A DNA stretch of 64,000 nucleotides, taken from assembly GCA_963729935.1 (NCBI GenBank), contig CAVSPW010000002.1, positions 1,240,001 through 1,304,000 on the forward strand. The letters run 5' to 3'. The translations under genes were made by a program, and so were the position numbers. The DNA is from CAIKMD01 sp963729935 (GTDB taxonomy: Bacteria; Pseudomonadota; Alphaproteobacteria; ATCC43930; CGMCC-115725). The notes beneath the pieces are model-generated. The model was not told where the DNA came from and ran no database searches. It saw only the letters and a program-made list of their open reading frames with translations. Shown in pieces: positions 47,330-55,496 of the stretch (position 1 is the stretch's first letter; every line of letters begins with the position of its first letter).

Positions 47330-48340
47330 ATGAAATGCGTCGAGATTGTCGCCACCACCGGCATCGACGGCCTGAGGCTGGCCGAACGCCCGATGCCGAA
47401 AGTCGGTCCCCGCCAAGTGCTCGTGCACATCCGCGCCGCTTCGCTCAATTACCGCGACGCGATGATCCTATCGGGCGGCTATGTGCGCGGGGTGAACCTG
47501 CCGCGGATTCCGCTCTCCGACGGCGCCGGCGAGATCGTCGAGGCGGGCGCGGACGTCACGCGCGTGAAATCGGGCGATCGCGTCTGCGGCACGTTCTTCC
47601 AACGCTGGATCACCGGGCCGGTATTTCCCGAAATTCAGGAAACGGCGCTGGGCGGCACCGCCGAAGGCGTGTTGACGGAATACGCGCTTCTCGATGCCGA
47701 GGGCGTCGTGCATTTTCCGGAGCATCTGAGCTTTGCCGAAGCCGCGACCCTGCCTTGCGCCGGGCTGACCGCGTGGCACGGACTCTTCGAAGCGGGGAAT
47801 TTGCGCGCCGGCGATACGGCGCTGCTCTTGGGAACGGGCGGCGTGTCGGTCTTCGGCATGCAGTTCGCGCACGCGGCCGGCGCGCGCGCGATCATCACCT
47901 CGTCGAGCGACGAAAAGCTGGCCCGTGCCAAGAAGCTCGGCGCGAGCGACACGGTCAATTACGCGAAGAACGCGAGCTGGGCCGGCGCCGTGCGCGAGAT
48001 GACCGGCGGACGCGGCGCCGATTGCGTGCTCGACGTCGCTGGCGGCGAGAGCACCAAGGGCGCACTCGAGGCTCTGCGCCATGGCGGCCATCTGGCGATC
48101 ATCGGCGGCCGGTCGGGCCCCGGCGGCGAGCTCGACCGGCGCTTCGTCTTGCAGAAGGGTCTACGCGTCTCCGGCATCAATGTCGGCAGCCGCGCGATGT
48201 TCGAGGCGATGAACCGCGCCATCACCGTATCGGGGCTGAAGCCGGTCGTCGATCGGACTTACGACATCGGCGAGAGCGTCGCCGCTTACCGCGATTTCCT
48301 GACCGGCAAGCATTTCGGCAAGATCGTCATCACGCTCTGA
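47330..48340 (+). CDS. Zinc-free MDR family oxidoreductase (quinone reductase-like)
   Basis: 336 residues. N-terminal GroES-like domain (VLVHIRAASLNYRDAMILSG, PLSDGAGEIVEAG) and Rossmann domain (ALLLGTGGVSVFGMQFAHAA, GGRGADCVLDVAGG). The catalytic Cys/His zinc ligands and the four-Cys structural zinc loop of alcohol dehydrogenases are absent, as in quinone or enoyl reductases. It would use NADPH to reduce an activated double bond. ATG at 47330 follows GGAGACTCGCC. It lies 24 bp after the flavin hydroxylase gene, last of the three-gene unit, and is convergent with the second PrpD gene. Confidence 0.88.
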   Translation: MKCVEIVATTGIDGLRLAERPMPKVGPRQVLVHIRAASLNYRDAMILSGGYVRGVNLPRIPLSDGAGEIVEAGADVTRVKSGDRVCGTFFQRWITGPVFPEIQETALGGTAEGVLTEYALLDAEGVVHFPEHLSFAEAATLPCAGLTAWHGLFEAGNLRAGDTALLLGTGGVSVFGMQFAHAAGARAIITSSSDEKLARAKKLGASDTVNYAKNASWAGAVREMTGGRGADCVLDVAGGESTKGALEALRHGGHLAIIGGRSGPGGELDRRFVLQKGLRVSGINVGSRAMFEAMNRAITVSGLKPVVDRTYDIGESVAAYRDFLTGKHFGKIVITL

Positions 48341-48372
48341 TCGCGGCGCCGCCGCTCCGTCGGGATGGCCGG

Positions 48373-49713
48373 CTAGCGGAGCGCGACGCTTGTATCCACC
48401 GCGGCCGTCAGCGCGGCCAGCGCGGCATCGCTTGTCATGGCCGAAAGGGCGGATGCGGCAAGGCTTTCGGCCGCGGCATGACCGATCACGGGATCGGCAA
48501 GGCGATGATACTTCGCCCGCACATCGTCATCGCCGAAGCTTCGCGATGGATCGCCCGACGCGTCGGTCACGAGCGCATCGCGCTTGCGCCCATCGGTCAA
48601 ATCAAGCTCGATGCGCGCGGGATAGAGCTTGGGGAAATAAGGGGCGAGCGCGGGGTCGGGTGTAACCTCGACGCGTGCCATGAAAGCAGCGATCTCGGGC
48701 TCGCGGCTGAGATCGGGGCGAACGACGTCGTCGAGCATCTCCGGCCGATACGCAGCGAGCGCGAGCTGATAGGCCGCGCTGGTGATGCGCTCGATCCTTC
48801 CTTTGGCGGCGTTGCCGTGACCGATCATCCCGGCATAAGAAGGCGGCACCGCCACGCGCACGCCGGCGATGTCGCCGGGCGCGATGCCATCGAGAAGCTG
48901 CCGGAAACCGTCAATCGCGGCCGTGCCTTGCTTCGCGGAACAATAGGGCTTGTAGCTGACCGCGGCGATCGCGCCCTCGCCTTCGCCGGGCGCGACCAGT
49001 GGCGCGGGATCGCAAGCGATACCATGCGTGCGTTGCAGCCAGTCGCCATCGAGCAAGGCGCGGTCGCCGCGGTAGCCCTTGGCGACGGCGAGCGCGGCGA
49101 AAACGCCGGCACGCGCCGCTTGGCCCAGCAGGATCCAGCGCGGCGAGGCCGGGCCATGGCCGCCTGGCGCACCGCTCGCCAGACTCAAGGCGATGGCGAG
49201 CGCGTCCGCCGTCCGGGGCGCATCGAGGCCGAGCAAAGGGGCCGCGGCAGCGGCCGCGCTCGCCGGTGCGGTGAAGAAGGTCGGCCAAACGCCGCGATAG
49301 AGGATGGTCGCGCCGGAGACGGCAAGGCTGAGCCGCGTCATCGCTTCGTAGCCGGCCGCGAGACTGAGCGCGAAGGCCGCGGCGCTCGACCGACCGAGCG
49401 CGGCAGCGAGCGTCAACGCGACCGGAACCACCACCGAGCCCGGCGTGGTGCAGGATGCCATGTGGATATCGTCGATCTCGGTATTGCGGATGGCTGCGAC
49501 CCGCCCCGCAATCTTGTCGAGCGGATCATTGCCGAGCGCCGCCAGAAGGCCGGGCGACACGGCGGCCAGAGCGCGCAGCATGACGCTGTCCTCGGTGCGC
49601 GTGCCCGCATGCCAGGCGCCCAGCGTATCGAGAAGATGCAGGCTCAGGGTCTTCGATCCCGACGCGCCCGATGCAAGCAAGATCTCCGCGAAGCGTTCCA
49701 GCGTTGTTTCCAT
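48373..49713 (-). CDS. MmgE/PrpD family protein (copy 2)
   Basis: 446 residues. Recognisable MmgE/PrpD segments are SLHLLDTLGAWHAGTRTEDS, EIDDIHMASCTTPGSVVVPV, LAAGYEAMTRL and SYKPYCSAKQGTAAIDGF. It is divergent from copy 1: the SYDDTH motif is DDIHMAS, and KPYPCAH is KPYCSAK. The substrate is probably different. ATG at 49713 gives a normal N-terminus (METTLERFAEILL); an upstream TTG at 49728 is possible. It stands alone between the MDR gene and the ABC permease. Role unknown beyond superfamily (dehydratase or isomerase of branched acids). Confidence 0.82.
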   Translation of the reverse strand: METTLERFAEILLASGASGSKTLSLHLLDTLGAWHAGTRTEDSVMLRALAAVSPGLLAALGNDPLDKIAGRVAAIRNTEIDDIHMASCTTPGSVVVPVALTLAAALGRSSAAAFALSLAAGYEAMTRLSLAVSGATILYRGVWPTFFTAPASAAAAAAPLLGLDAPRTADALAIALSLASGAPGGHGPASPRWILLGQAARAGVFAALAVAKGYRGDRALLDGDWLQRTHGIACDPAPLVAPGEGEGAIAAVSYKPYCSAKQGTAAIDGFRQLLDGIAPGDIAGVRVAVPPSYAGMIGHGNAAKGRIERITSAAYQLALAAYRPEMLDDVVRPDLSREPEIAAFMARVEVTPDPALAPYFPKLYPARIELDLTDGRKRDALVTDASGDPSRSFGDDDVRAKYHRLADPVIGHAAAESLAASALSAMTSDAALAALTAAVDTSVALR

Positions 49714-49919
49714 GGGCTTTCCGTTCAAACCTTATTTCGCGGGCAGATCGGCTTCGGTGCCGCGCTTCGATCAATCATGTGGCTCGCGCATCGCTTCATA
49801 TCGGCGGCGCGCTCCGAAACGGCCCTCGAACCGATTTCGCGGCATTTTCCATCGGTCAAAAGCATCGGCGCCGCGAGAACGTGTTCCCGGCTTTCGCTCG
49901 GCGGCGTTGGCTCGTTCCG

Positions 49920-50687
49920 TCAGTTGGCGTGCCAGCGGCTGAAATGCCTCTCCGCCGTGCGGCAAAGCTCGTTGAGCGTCACGGCAATGGCCGCCAACAC
50001 CGAAATCAACGCGAACAAATCAGGCGGCGCGAAGCTCTCGGCGAAGAGCCGCGTATAAAATCCGATGCCCGCGGTTGAGACGTAGAGTTCGGCCAACAGA
50101 ACGCCCAGCAGCACCAACGTCATCCCAAGCCGCATTCCGGTGAAGAAGCTCGGAATCATGTGCGGGAAGATGATCGAGGTAAAGACTTGCCAGCGGCTTG
50201 CCCCCATAGAACGGGCCGCGGTGAGCAAGGTCGGCCGGAGATTCTGAACACCTGCCACGGTCGTCACGATCACGGGAAAGACGCCGTGGCTCACGCCGAA
50301 CGCGATCTTCGCCTCGGGCCCGATTCCGAAGGAAAGGATGAAGAGCGGCAGAATCGTTGCCTGCGGAATAGCGTAGAGCAGGAGGATGACGGGCAGAATC
50401 GCGCGTTTGGTGAAGCCCTGCAGGCCGACCACGAGCCCGATCGCCATGCCGAAGCTGACCGACATCACGAAAGCGACGACGACTTCGTAAATCGTGATCT
50501 CGATCGCCCGCACGATCTTCGGATCGACAAAAATGTGCTGGAGCGCGACCACCGCTTGCGAGGGCGGACACAGGAAAAGCGGATCGGCGTAGAGCCGCGC
50601 GCTGATCTCCCAAACCGCAAGCAACCCGGCAATGACCAGAAGCCGCGCCATGCCCGGAGACATGATCGGACCACGACGCTCCGTCAT
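49920..50687 (-). CDS. ABC transporter permease (SsuC/TauC-like), second permease
   Basis: 255 residues with about six membrane segments (for example LLVIAGLLAVWEISARLYA, ILPVILLLYAIPQATILPLF, LVLLGVLLAELYVS). The cytoplasmic EAA-type loop is AARSMGASRWQVFTSIIFPH. Such permeases pair with an SsuB/TauB-like ATPase and NMT1-type receptors for sulphonate, nitrate, pyrimidine or aromatic acid uptake. It overlaps the first permease gene by 4 bp and is last in the operon. Two different permease genes suggest a heterodimeric channel. Confidence 0.9.
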   Translation of the reverse strand: MTERRGPIMSPGMARLLVIAGLLAVWEISARLYADPLFLCPPSQAVVALQHIFVDPKIVRAIEITIYEVVVAFVMSVSFGMAIGLVVGLQGFTKRAILPVILLLYAIPQATILPLFILSFGIGPEAKIAFGVSHGVFPVIVTTVAGVQNLRPTLLTAARSMGASRWQVFTSIIFPHMIPSFFTGMRLGMTLVLLGVLLAELYVSTAGIGFYTRLFAESFAPPDLFALISVLAAIAVTLNELCRTAERHFSRWHAN

Positions 50688-51445
50688 TGCATTCCCCGAC
50701 GGCCACGGGCCTCGGCAAAGGACACGATCCCGTTGATGACGATCGCCATCAAGACCGCGAACAGGATGTTACTGAACATGCGCGACGATTCCATGTTCTC
50801 CGCGAGCGAGACGATGCGGTGACCGAGCCCCGCCAACGAGGAAATGGTCTCGCCGCCGAGGATCGACAGGAAAGCCACGATGCAGCCTATCCGCAATCCC
50901 GTGAGCACGACCGGAAAGGCCGCCGGCAGCATCACCGACCAGAAGAGCTGTAGATCGGAAGCGCCCATCGAGCGAGCGGCCGTGATATAGGCCTTGTCGA
51001 CATAGGCGAGACCGGCGATCGTGTTGAGCACGATCGGAAAGAACGCGATGGTCGTTCCGATGGCGATCTTCGAGCCGGGGCCCAAGCCGAAGAACAGCAG
51101 ATAGAGCGGAAAAAGCAAGATAGCCGGAATCGAATAGAGACCCGCGAGCAGCGGATCGAACACACGCACCGCATAATTCGAGCGGCTGATGAGATAGCCG
51201 AGCACGCAGCCGCTCACCGAGGCGATGAGGACGGCCGAGACCCATTCACGCACCGTCACCAAAAGGTCTGGCCAGATGCTGTCGGCCGTGAACAAAACCC
51301 AGAATCCCTCGAACACGGGTATGGGCGGCGGCAAGAGAAGGTGATTGATCCCGCCGGGAAGCGTCGCCCAATACCAGGCAACCAAGACGGCGAGCAGAAT
51401 GCCCAATTGCACCGAGTGCTGTGCCAGACGAGATGATGTCTTCAT
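50684..51445 (-). CDS. ABC transporter permease (SsuC/TauC-like), first permease
   Basis: 253 residues, about six membrane segments (LGILLAVLVAWYWATLPGG, AILLFPLYLLFFGLG, GCIVAFLSILGGETISSLAG). The EAA loop is AARSMGASDLQLFWSVMLPA. Overlaps of 4 bp with the ATPase and second permease genes show translational coupling. Together these three genes are the only complete importer of this type in the window, although six receptors of that type are present. Confidence 0.9.
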   Translation of the reverse strand: MKTSSRLAQHSVQLGILLAVLVAWYWATLPGGINHLLLPPPIPVFEGFWVLFTADSIWPDLLVTVREWVSAVLIASVSGCVLGYLISRSNYAVRVFDPLLAGLYSIPAILLFPLYLLFFGLGPGSKIAIGTTIAFFPIVLNTIAGLAYVDKAYITAARSMGASDLQLFWSVMLPAAFPVVLTGLRIGCIVAFLSILGGETISSLAGLGHRIVSLAENMESSRMFSNILFAVLMAIVINGIVSFAEARGRRGMQ

Positions 51446-52263
51446 GCGCCCTCGCTGGTCTCGCCGCGCAAGGTCATGGTCTTGCGAATCTCTTCGTGCA
51501 GCAGCTCGTAGAGTTCGTTGCGCAAGGTGCCGAGCTTGTTCGACGTCATGAAATTGCTTTTCCGCGGATGGCCTTCGTCGACGCTGATCAGCTTCTTCAG
51601 CCTTCCCGGCCGCGCCGTCAGAACCGCGACGCGGTCGGCGAGAAAAACCGCCTCGACCAGACTATGCGTGACAAACACGATCGTCTTGCCCGTCTGCGCC
51701 AGCAGGACCGACAAATCCTCGCCCAGCACCATCCGCGTCTGCTCATCGAGCGCGGCGAAGGGCTCGTCCATGAGCAGAATTTCCGTGCGCAGCCCCAGGG
51801 CGCGGGCAAGCTGCACGCGCTGCTTCATGCCCCCCGAGAGCTGGCTGGGGTAATGGTTGCAAAAATCCGCAAGCCCCACGGCCCTCAAGGATTGTTGTGC
51901 CCGCTCCTCGCGCTCGGATTTCGCCACGCCTTGAAACGCCATGCCGAGCTTGACGTTGTCGATGACCGTGCGCCAGGGAAACAGCGTGTTCTCTTGGAAG
52001 ACGAAAGCGACCTTTTGCGGCGAAGGCCCGCGCACGACTTGGCCGTCGATCGTCACCTGCCCGGTCGACGGCGACGCCAATCCGCCGATGATGTTCAGAA
52101 GCGTGCTTTTGCCGCAGCCCGACGGGCCGATGAGGCAGAGGAGCTCGCCGCGCGAGATATCGAGTGACGCGCTTTCCAACGCCACAACGCGGCGAGGATC
52201 ACCCTCCGCTCCGAAAGCCTGGCTGACGTTTTCGATCTGTATTACCGTTTGAGCCCGGCTCAC
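51442..52263 (-). CDS. ABC transporter ATP-binding protein (SsuB/TauB-like)
   Basis: 273 residues. Walker A IGPSGCGKST, Q-loop FVFQENTLFPW, signature LSGGMKQRVQLARAL, Walker B ILLMDEPFAALDEQTR and switch His in FVTHSLVEAVFLADR. The family drives uptake of taurine, sulphonates, nitrate or aromatic acids through two TauC-like permeases. The start lies 25 bp after the stop of receptor S4 (52289). It sits in the minus-strand run hyuA-hyuB-S6-S5-S4-ATPase-permeases. Confidence 0.93.
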   Translation of the reverse strand: MSRAQTVIQIENVSQAFGAEGDPRRVVALESASLDISRGELLCLIGPSGCGKSTLLNIIGGLASPSTGQVTIDGQVVRGPSPQKVAFVFQENTLFPWRTVIDNVKLGMAFQGVAKSEREERAQQSLRAVGLADFCNHYPSQLSGGMKQRVQLARALGLRTEILLMDEPFAALDEQTRMVLGEDLSVLLAQTGKTIVFVTHSLVEAVFLADRVAVLTARPGRLKKLISVDEGHPRKSNFMTSNKLGTLRNELYELLHEEIRKTMTLRGETSEGA

Positions 52264-52288
52264 TTCCTGCTCCTCTTCGAACTGAATC

Positions 52289-53269
52289 TCACGATGCCCC
52301 CGGCAGAAACTTTTCGGTGTAAAGCTTGCTCATGTCGGGTTGCGACGGAAGCTGCTTCGTTTCGACGAAAGAGCGAGCGAGCACGGCCAGCGCCTTCGGG
52401 TCGAATTTTCCGGTGTCGGACAAGCTGGGCATGACCTCATCATAGGCGTTCGCCGTGATCGCGATCGGTTGATGCATCACCGGCGCCACGATCTTGACGG
52501 TTTCATCCTTGTTCTTGCGCATCCATGCGACGGTCTCGAACCAACCGGCGAGAAAAGCGCGGACCTGTTCGGGGTGCGCGGCGATGAGCTTGTTGGTGGC
52601 GAAGGTGACGTGATTGATGAAGTCGGGCACGAAAGTGCTGCACCGGAGGATGATGCGCGCATCGTGTTGCTCGGCGAGTTTGGCGGCACCGGCGACGTCG
52701 ATCATCATGCCGTCGATCTGATTCGTCTGCATGGCCGCGATCTGCGCCGCGTTCGTCCCGAGCGCCACGGCTTGGATGCCATCGGGGCCCCAGCCCAGAT
52801 AGCGCGCGGCCTGATGGACCATCCAATCGGTCAGGCCGCCGACCGTCGAGACGCTGATTTTCTTGCCCTTCAGGTCGGATGGCTTCTTGATCGGCGAATC
52901 CGCGCGCACCACCATGACCAGCCCGGCGGGCGGCCCGGCGAAGGCGGCGACGCCGAGATCCGGATTTCCCTTGGCGACGAATGCGAGTTCGGGTCCGGAG
53001 CCGAGCCCGATATCGACCGCATCGGCGCCGAGGCCTTGCTGCAATTTCGCGCTGCCGGCGAAATTCACTTCTTCGATGTCGATCCCGTGTTTCTTGTAGA
53101 AGCCCTTTTCCATGCCGACATCGAGCGGCGTGAAATCGAATGGGCCCGCGATCGCCTTGCCGACGCGCAACTTATCCGCCGCCAGGGCCTGACCGGGGCC
53201 AAGCGCGAGAAGGAGACCCAAAGCCAAACCGAGCGCTGCGAGGCCGAAACTCCCTTTGGATTTCTTCAT
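52289..53269 (-). CDS. NMT1/TauA-type ABC substrate-binding protein S4
   Basis: 326 residues. Signal KKSKGSFGLAALGLALGLLL to ALAAD. The mature start DKLRVGKAIAGPFDFTPLDV carries a Phe-Asp pair where S1-S3 have AFIP or IYTIL, and KHGIDIEEVNFAGSAKLQQG follows. The pocket segment reads DIGLGSGPELAFVAKGNPDL. ATG at 53269 with AGGGAGGAATTTCAAC upstream. It lies next to the ATPase gene, which marks it as the most direct partner of the importer. Ligand unknown. Confidence 0.9.
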   Translation of the reverse strand: MKKSKGSFGLAALGLALGLLLALGPGQALAADKLRVGKAIAGPFDFTPLDVGMEKGFYKKHGIDIEEVNFAGSAKLQQGLGADAVDIGLGSGPELAFVAKGNPDLGVAAFAGPPAGLVMVVRADSPIKKPSDLKGKKISVSTVGGLTDWMVHQAARYLGWGPDGIQAVALGTNAAQIAAMQTNQIDGMMIDVAGAAKLAEQHDARIILRCSTFVPDFINHVTFATNKLIAAHPEQVRAFLAGWFETVAWMRKNKDETVKIVAPVMHQPIAITANAYDEVMPSLSDTGKFDPKALAVLARSFVETKQLPSQPDMSKLYTEKFLPGAS

Positions 53270-53313
53270 GTTGAAATTCCTCCCTGTTATCCCGTGCCGC
53301 CGGCCTCAACGCG

Positions 53314-54303
53314 TCAGTGTTGCGCGCCCGGCAGGAACCGCTCCGTGTAAAGCTTGCTCATATCCGGCTCTTTGGGAAGCGTCCCGAGCTCGACGAAGGA
53401 GTGCGCCAGCACGGCCAGCGCCTTGGGATTGAACTTTCCGTCGTTCGAGAAGGTCGGCATGACCTCGTCATACACCTTGCTTTCGATCTCCTCGGAGACA
53501 TTGCCGACCCGCGCGCCGATCTTGACCGCCACGGCCTTGTTCTTGTGCATGAAGGCGATCGTGTCGAACCATCCAGCCAGGAACTCGCGCACCCGCTCGG
53601 GATGCTCGGCAATGATCTTATTGCTCGCATAGATCACGTGGATGTGAAAATCCTTCACGATATCCCCGAAACGCACGACGATCCGGGCGAATCCTTGCTC
53701 TTCGAATTTATAGGCGCCCGCGATATCGGTGACCATGCCATTTGTCTGATTTGTCCGCATCGCGGCCACTTGCGGCGGCGTGGCGCCGAGTTCGGCCATT
53801 CGGATGCCGTCCGGACCCCAGCCCTGCTGGCGCGAGAGTTCCTTGACGAGCCAAGCCGTCAAGGACCCGACCGTGCTGACGCTCACCAACTTTCCCTTGA
53901 GATCGGCAACCGTCTTCACCGGTCCGTTCGTCTGGGTGATGAGACACAGGAGCGCCGGCTGATTGGCCATCGCCGCGACGGCAAGCTCGGGATTGCCTTT
54001 GGCGATGAAGGCCAGTTCAGGTCCCGAGCCCACGGCAATGTCGATGGCATCGGCCGCGATGCCCCGCTGCAGATTGGCGCTGCCGGGGAAGGCCGTGGCG
54101 TCGATCTCGAGATTGTGCTTCGCGAAGATGCCCTCTTCGATGCCGATATCGAGCGGCGCGAAGGTGAAGGGCTGCGCCTGCGCCTTGCCGACGCGCAGCT
54201 TGTCGAGCGCATGCGCCGGCGAAAGGCCGGCGGATACGCCCAAGAGGCAGGCGGCGAAACCAAGGACCACGATACGGATATTGCCGTTCGGCGCTTTTTT
54301 CAT
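53314..54303 (-). CDS. NMT1/TauA-type ABC substrate-binding protein S5
   Basis: 329 residues from ATG at 54303, which has GGAGGATG upstream and gives a proper signal (NIRIVVLGFAACLLGVSAGL to AHA). Upstream in-frame ATGs extend the N-terminus without signal character. Mature start LDKLRVGKAQAQPFTFAPLD; pocket DIAVGSGPELAFIAKGNPEL. It is closest to S4 in the pocket but has Phe-Thr-Phe in the ligand-binding strand. 11 bp after S6 and 44 bp before S4. Same transcript. Confidence 0.9.
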   Translation of the reverse strand: MKKAPNGNIRIVVLGFAACLLGVSAGLSPAHALDKLRVGKAQAQPFTFAPLDIGIEEGIFAKHNLEIDATAFPGSANLQRGIAADAIDIAVGSGPELAFIAKGNPELAVAAMANQPALLCLITQTNGPVKTVADLKGKLVSVSTVGSLTAWLVKELSRQQGWGPDGIRMAELGATPPQVAAMRTNQTNGMVTDIAGAYKFEEQGFARIVVRFGDIVKDFHIHVIYASNKIIAEHPERVREFLAGWFDTIAFMHKNKAVAVKIGARVGNVSEEIESKVYDEVMPTFSNDGKFNPKALAVLAHSFVELGTLPKEPDMSKLYTERFLPGAQH

Positions 54304-54365
54304 CAGTCGACATCCTCCAGGATTCATCAGCCGGTATCTTTTCGTGGACGGCACATTGCGCGCCG

Positions 54366-55352
54366 CTAGCGCGCCGGTGGCAGGAATTTCTCGGTATAAA
54401 GTTTCGACATGTCGGGCTCTACCGGGAGCATCTTCATCTCCACGAAGGAACGGCTCAAGACCGCCAGGCCCTTGGGATCAAACTTGCCGTTATCGGACAG
54501 CATTCGCAAGGTCTCATCGTAGACCCGGCCGACGATCGGCTCGGGAATCTTCAAAACGCCCGACGCAATCTTGACCGTTTCGGCCTTATGATGCTTGACG
54601 AAGGCAATGGTCTCGAACCACGCCGCGAGGAACTTGCGCACATCGTCCGGGCGCTTGGCGATCGCGGTATCGGTCGCGAAGATCACGTGATTCACGTAAT
54701 CTTTCACGATATCGCCGAATTTCAGCAGCAGCCGCGCGTCGCCGGCGGACTGGAGCTTGTAGGCGGTGGTGATGTCGAAGGGCACGGCGTCCACTTGCTG
54801 TGTCCTGAGCGCGGAAAGTTGCGCCGGCACCCCGCCGAGCGCGACAGTCTTGATGCCGTCCGGTCCCCAGCCTTGCTGACGCGAGAGCTCGCGGATCATC
54901 CACTCGGTCTGCGAGCCGACGCTCGAAATGCTGGACGTCCGGCCTTTCAGATCGCCGATCGACTTGATCGGGCCGTCCGCCAGAACGCACAGCGTGATGC
55001 CGAGCGGCGGCCCCGCTTCTTCGGCGACCCCGAGCGTCGGCGAACCCTTGGCGATGAACGCCATGCCCGGGCCGGAGCCGATCCCGAGATCGACCGCGCC
55101 GGCGGCGAAGGCCTGCTGCAGCTTGGCGTCGCCGGTAAAGGCTGTCGCTTCGACGTCGAGCCCATATTTCTTGAAGATGCCTTCCTCGATGCCGACATCG
55201 AGCGGCGTGAATTGAAAGAGCGACGGGAAGCCCTTGCCGACGCGCAGCTTGTCCGCAGCGCAGGCCGGCGACGCCGCAAACGCAAACCACAGCGTAACCG
55301 CCGCCGCAGCGATCACCGCGTGCACGGCAAATCCGTATCTGCAGGTCCTCAC
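54366..55352 (-). CDS. NMT1/TauA-type ABC substrate-binding protein S6
   Basis: 328 residues. Start GTG at 55352 is supported by GGGAGGG eight bases upstream and by the signal VIAAAAVTLWFAFAASPACA. Mature start DKLRVGKGFPSLFQFTPLDV; pocket DLGIGSGPGMAFIAKGSPTL with a Gly-Met like S1. It is first of the minus-strand triplet, 145 bp after hyuB, with a strong hairpin in its leader (55375-55400). Ligand unknown. Confidence 0.9.
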   Translation of the reverse strand: MRTCRYGFAVHAVIAAAAVTLWFAFAASPACAADKLRVGKGFPSLFQFTPLDVGIEEGIFKKYGLDVEATAFTGDAKLQQAFAAGAVDLGIGSGPGMAFIAKGSPTLGVAEEAGPPLGITLCVLADGPIKSIGDLKGRTSSISSVGSQTEWMIRELSRQQGWGPDGIKTVALGGVPAQLSALRTQQVDAVPFDITTAYKLQSAGDARLLLKFGDIVKDYVNHVIFATDTAIAKRPDDVRKFLAAWFETIAFVKHHKAETVKIASGVLKIPEPIVGRVYDETLRMLSDNGKFDPKGLAVLSRSFVEMKMLPVEPDMSKLYTEKFLPPAR

Positions 55353-55374
55353 TGCAACAGCCCTCCCGTTCTTC

Positions 55375-55400
55375 GCGGCCGCCCTAATCGGGCCGGCCGC
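55375..55400 (-). promoter_or_regulatory. Strong leader hairpin between hyuB and receptor S6
   Basis: Complementary arms 55375-55384 and 55390-55400 form a 10-bp stem with a single bulged base and a 5-base loop, almost all G-C pairs, starting 23 bases before the GTG of S6. No T-run follows. It could protect or separate the receptor-encoding part of the transcript, which commonly must be expressed above the permease, or control translation. Confidence 0.5.
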
Positions 55401-55496
55401 TCCCGTTCCGTATCATTATGTTCGGCAAAGTCTTGTTATCTTATCGTTCCGCTTTGCCGCGTTGATGTCCTGCGCGTGCCCCGAGCCGCCGGTCCT

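Noticed and set aside
47236..50058. Plus-strand open frame of 940 codons
   Set aside because: Arginine-rich, no domain; it runs out of frame over the MDR gene and antisense to the PrpD gene.
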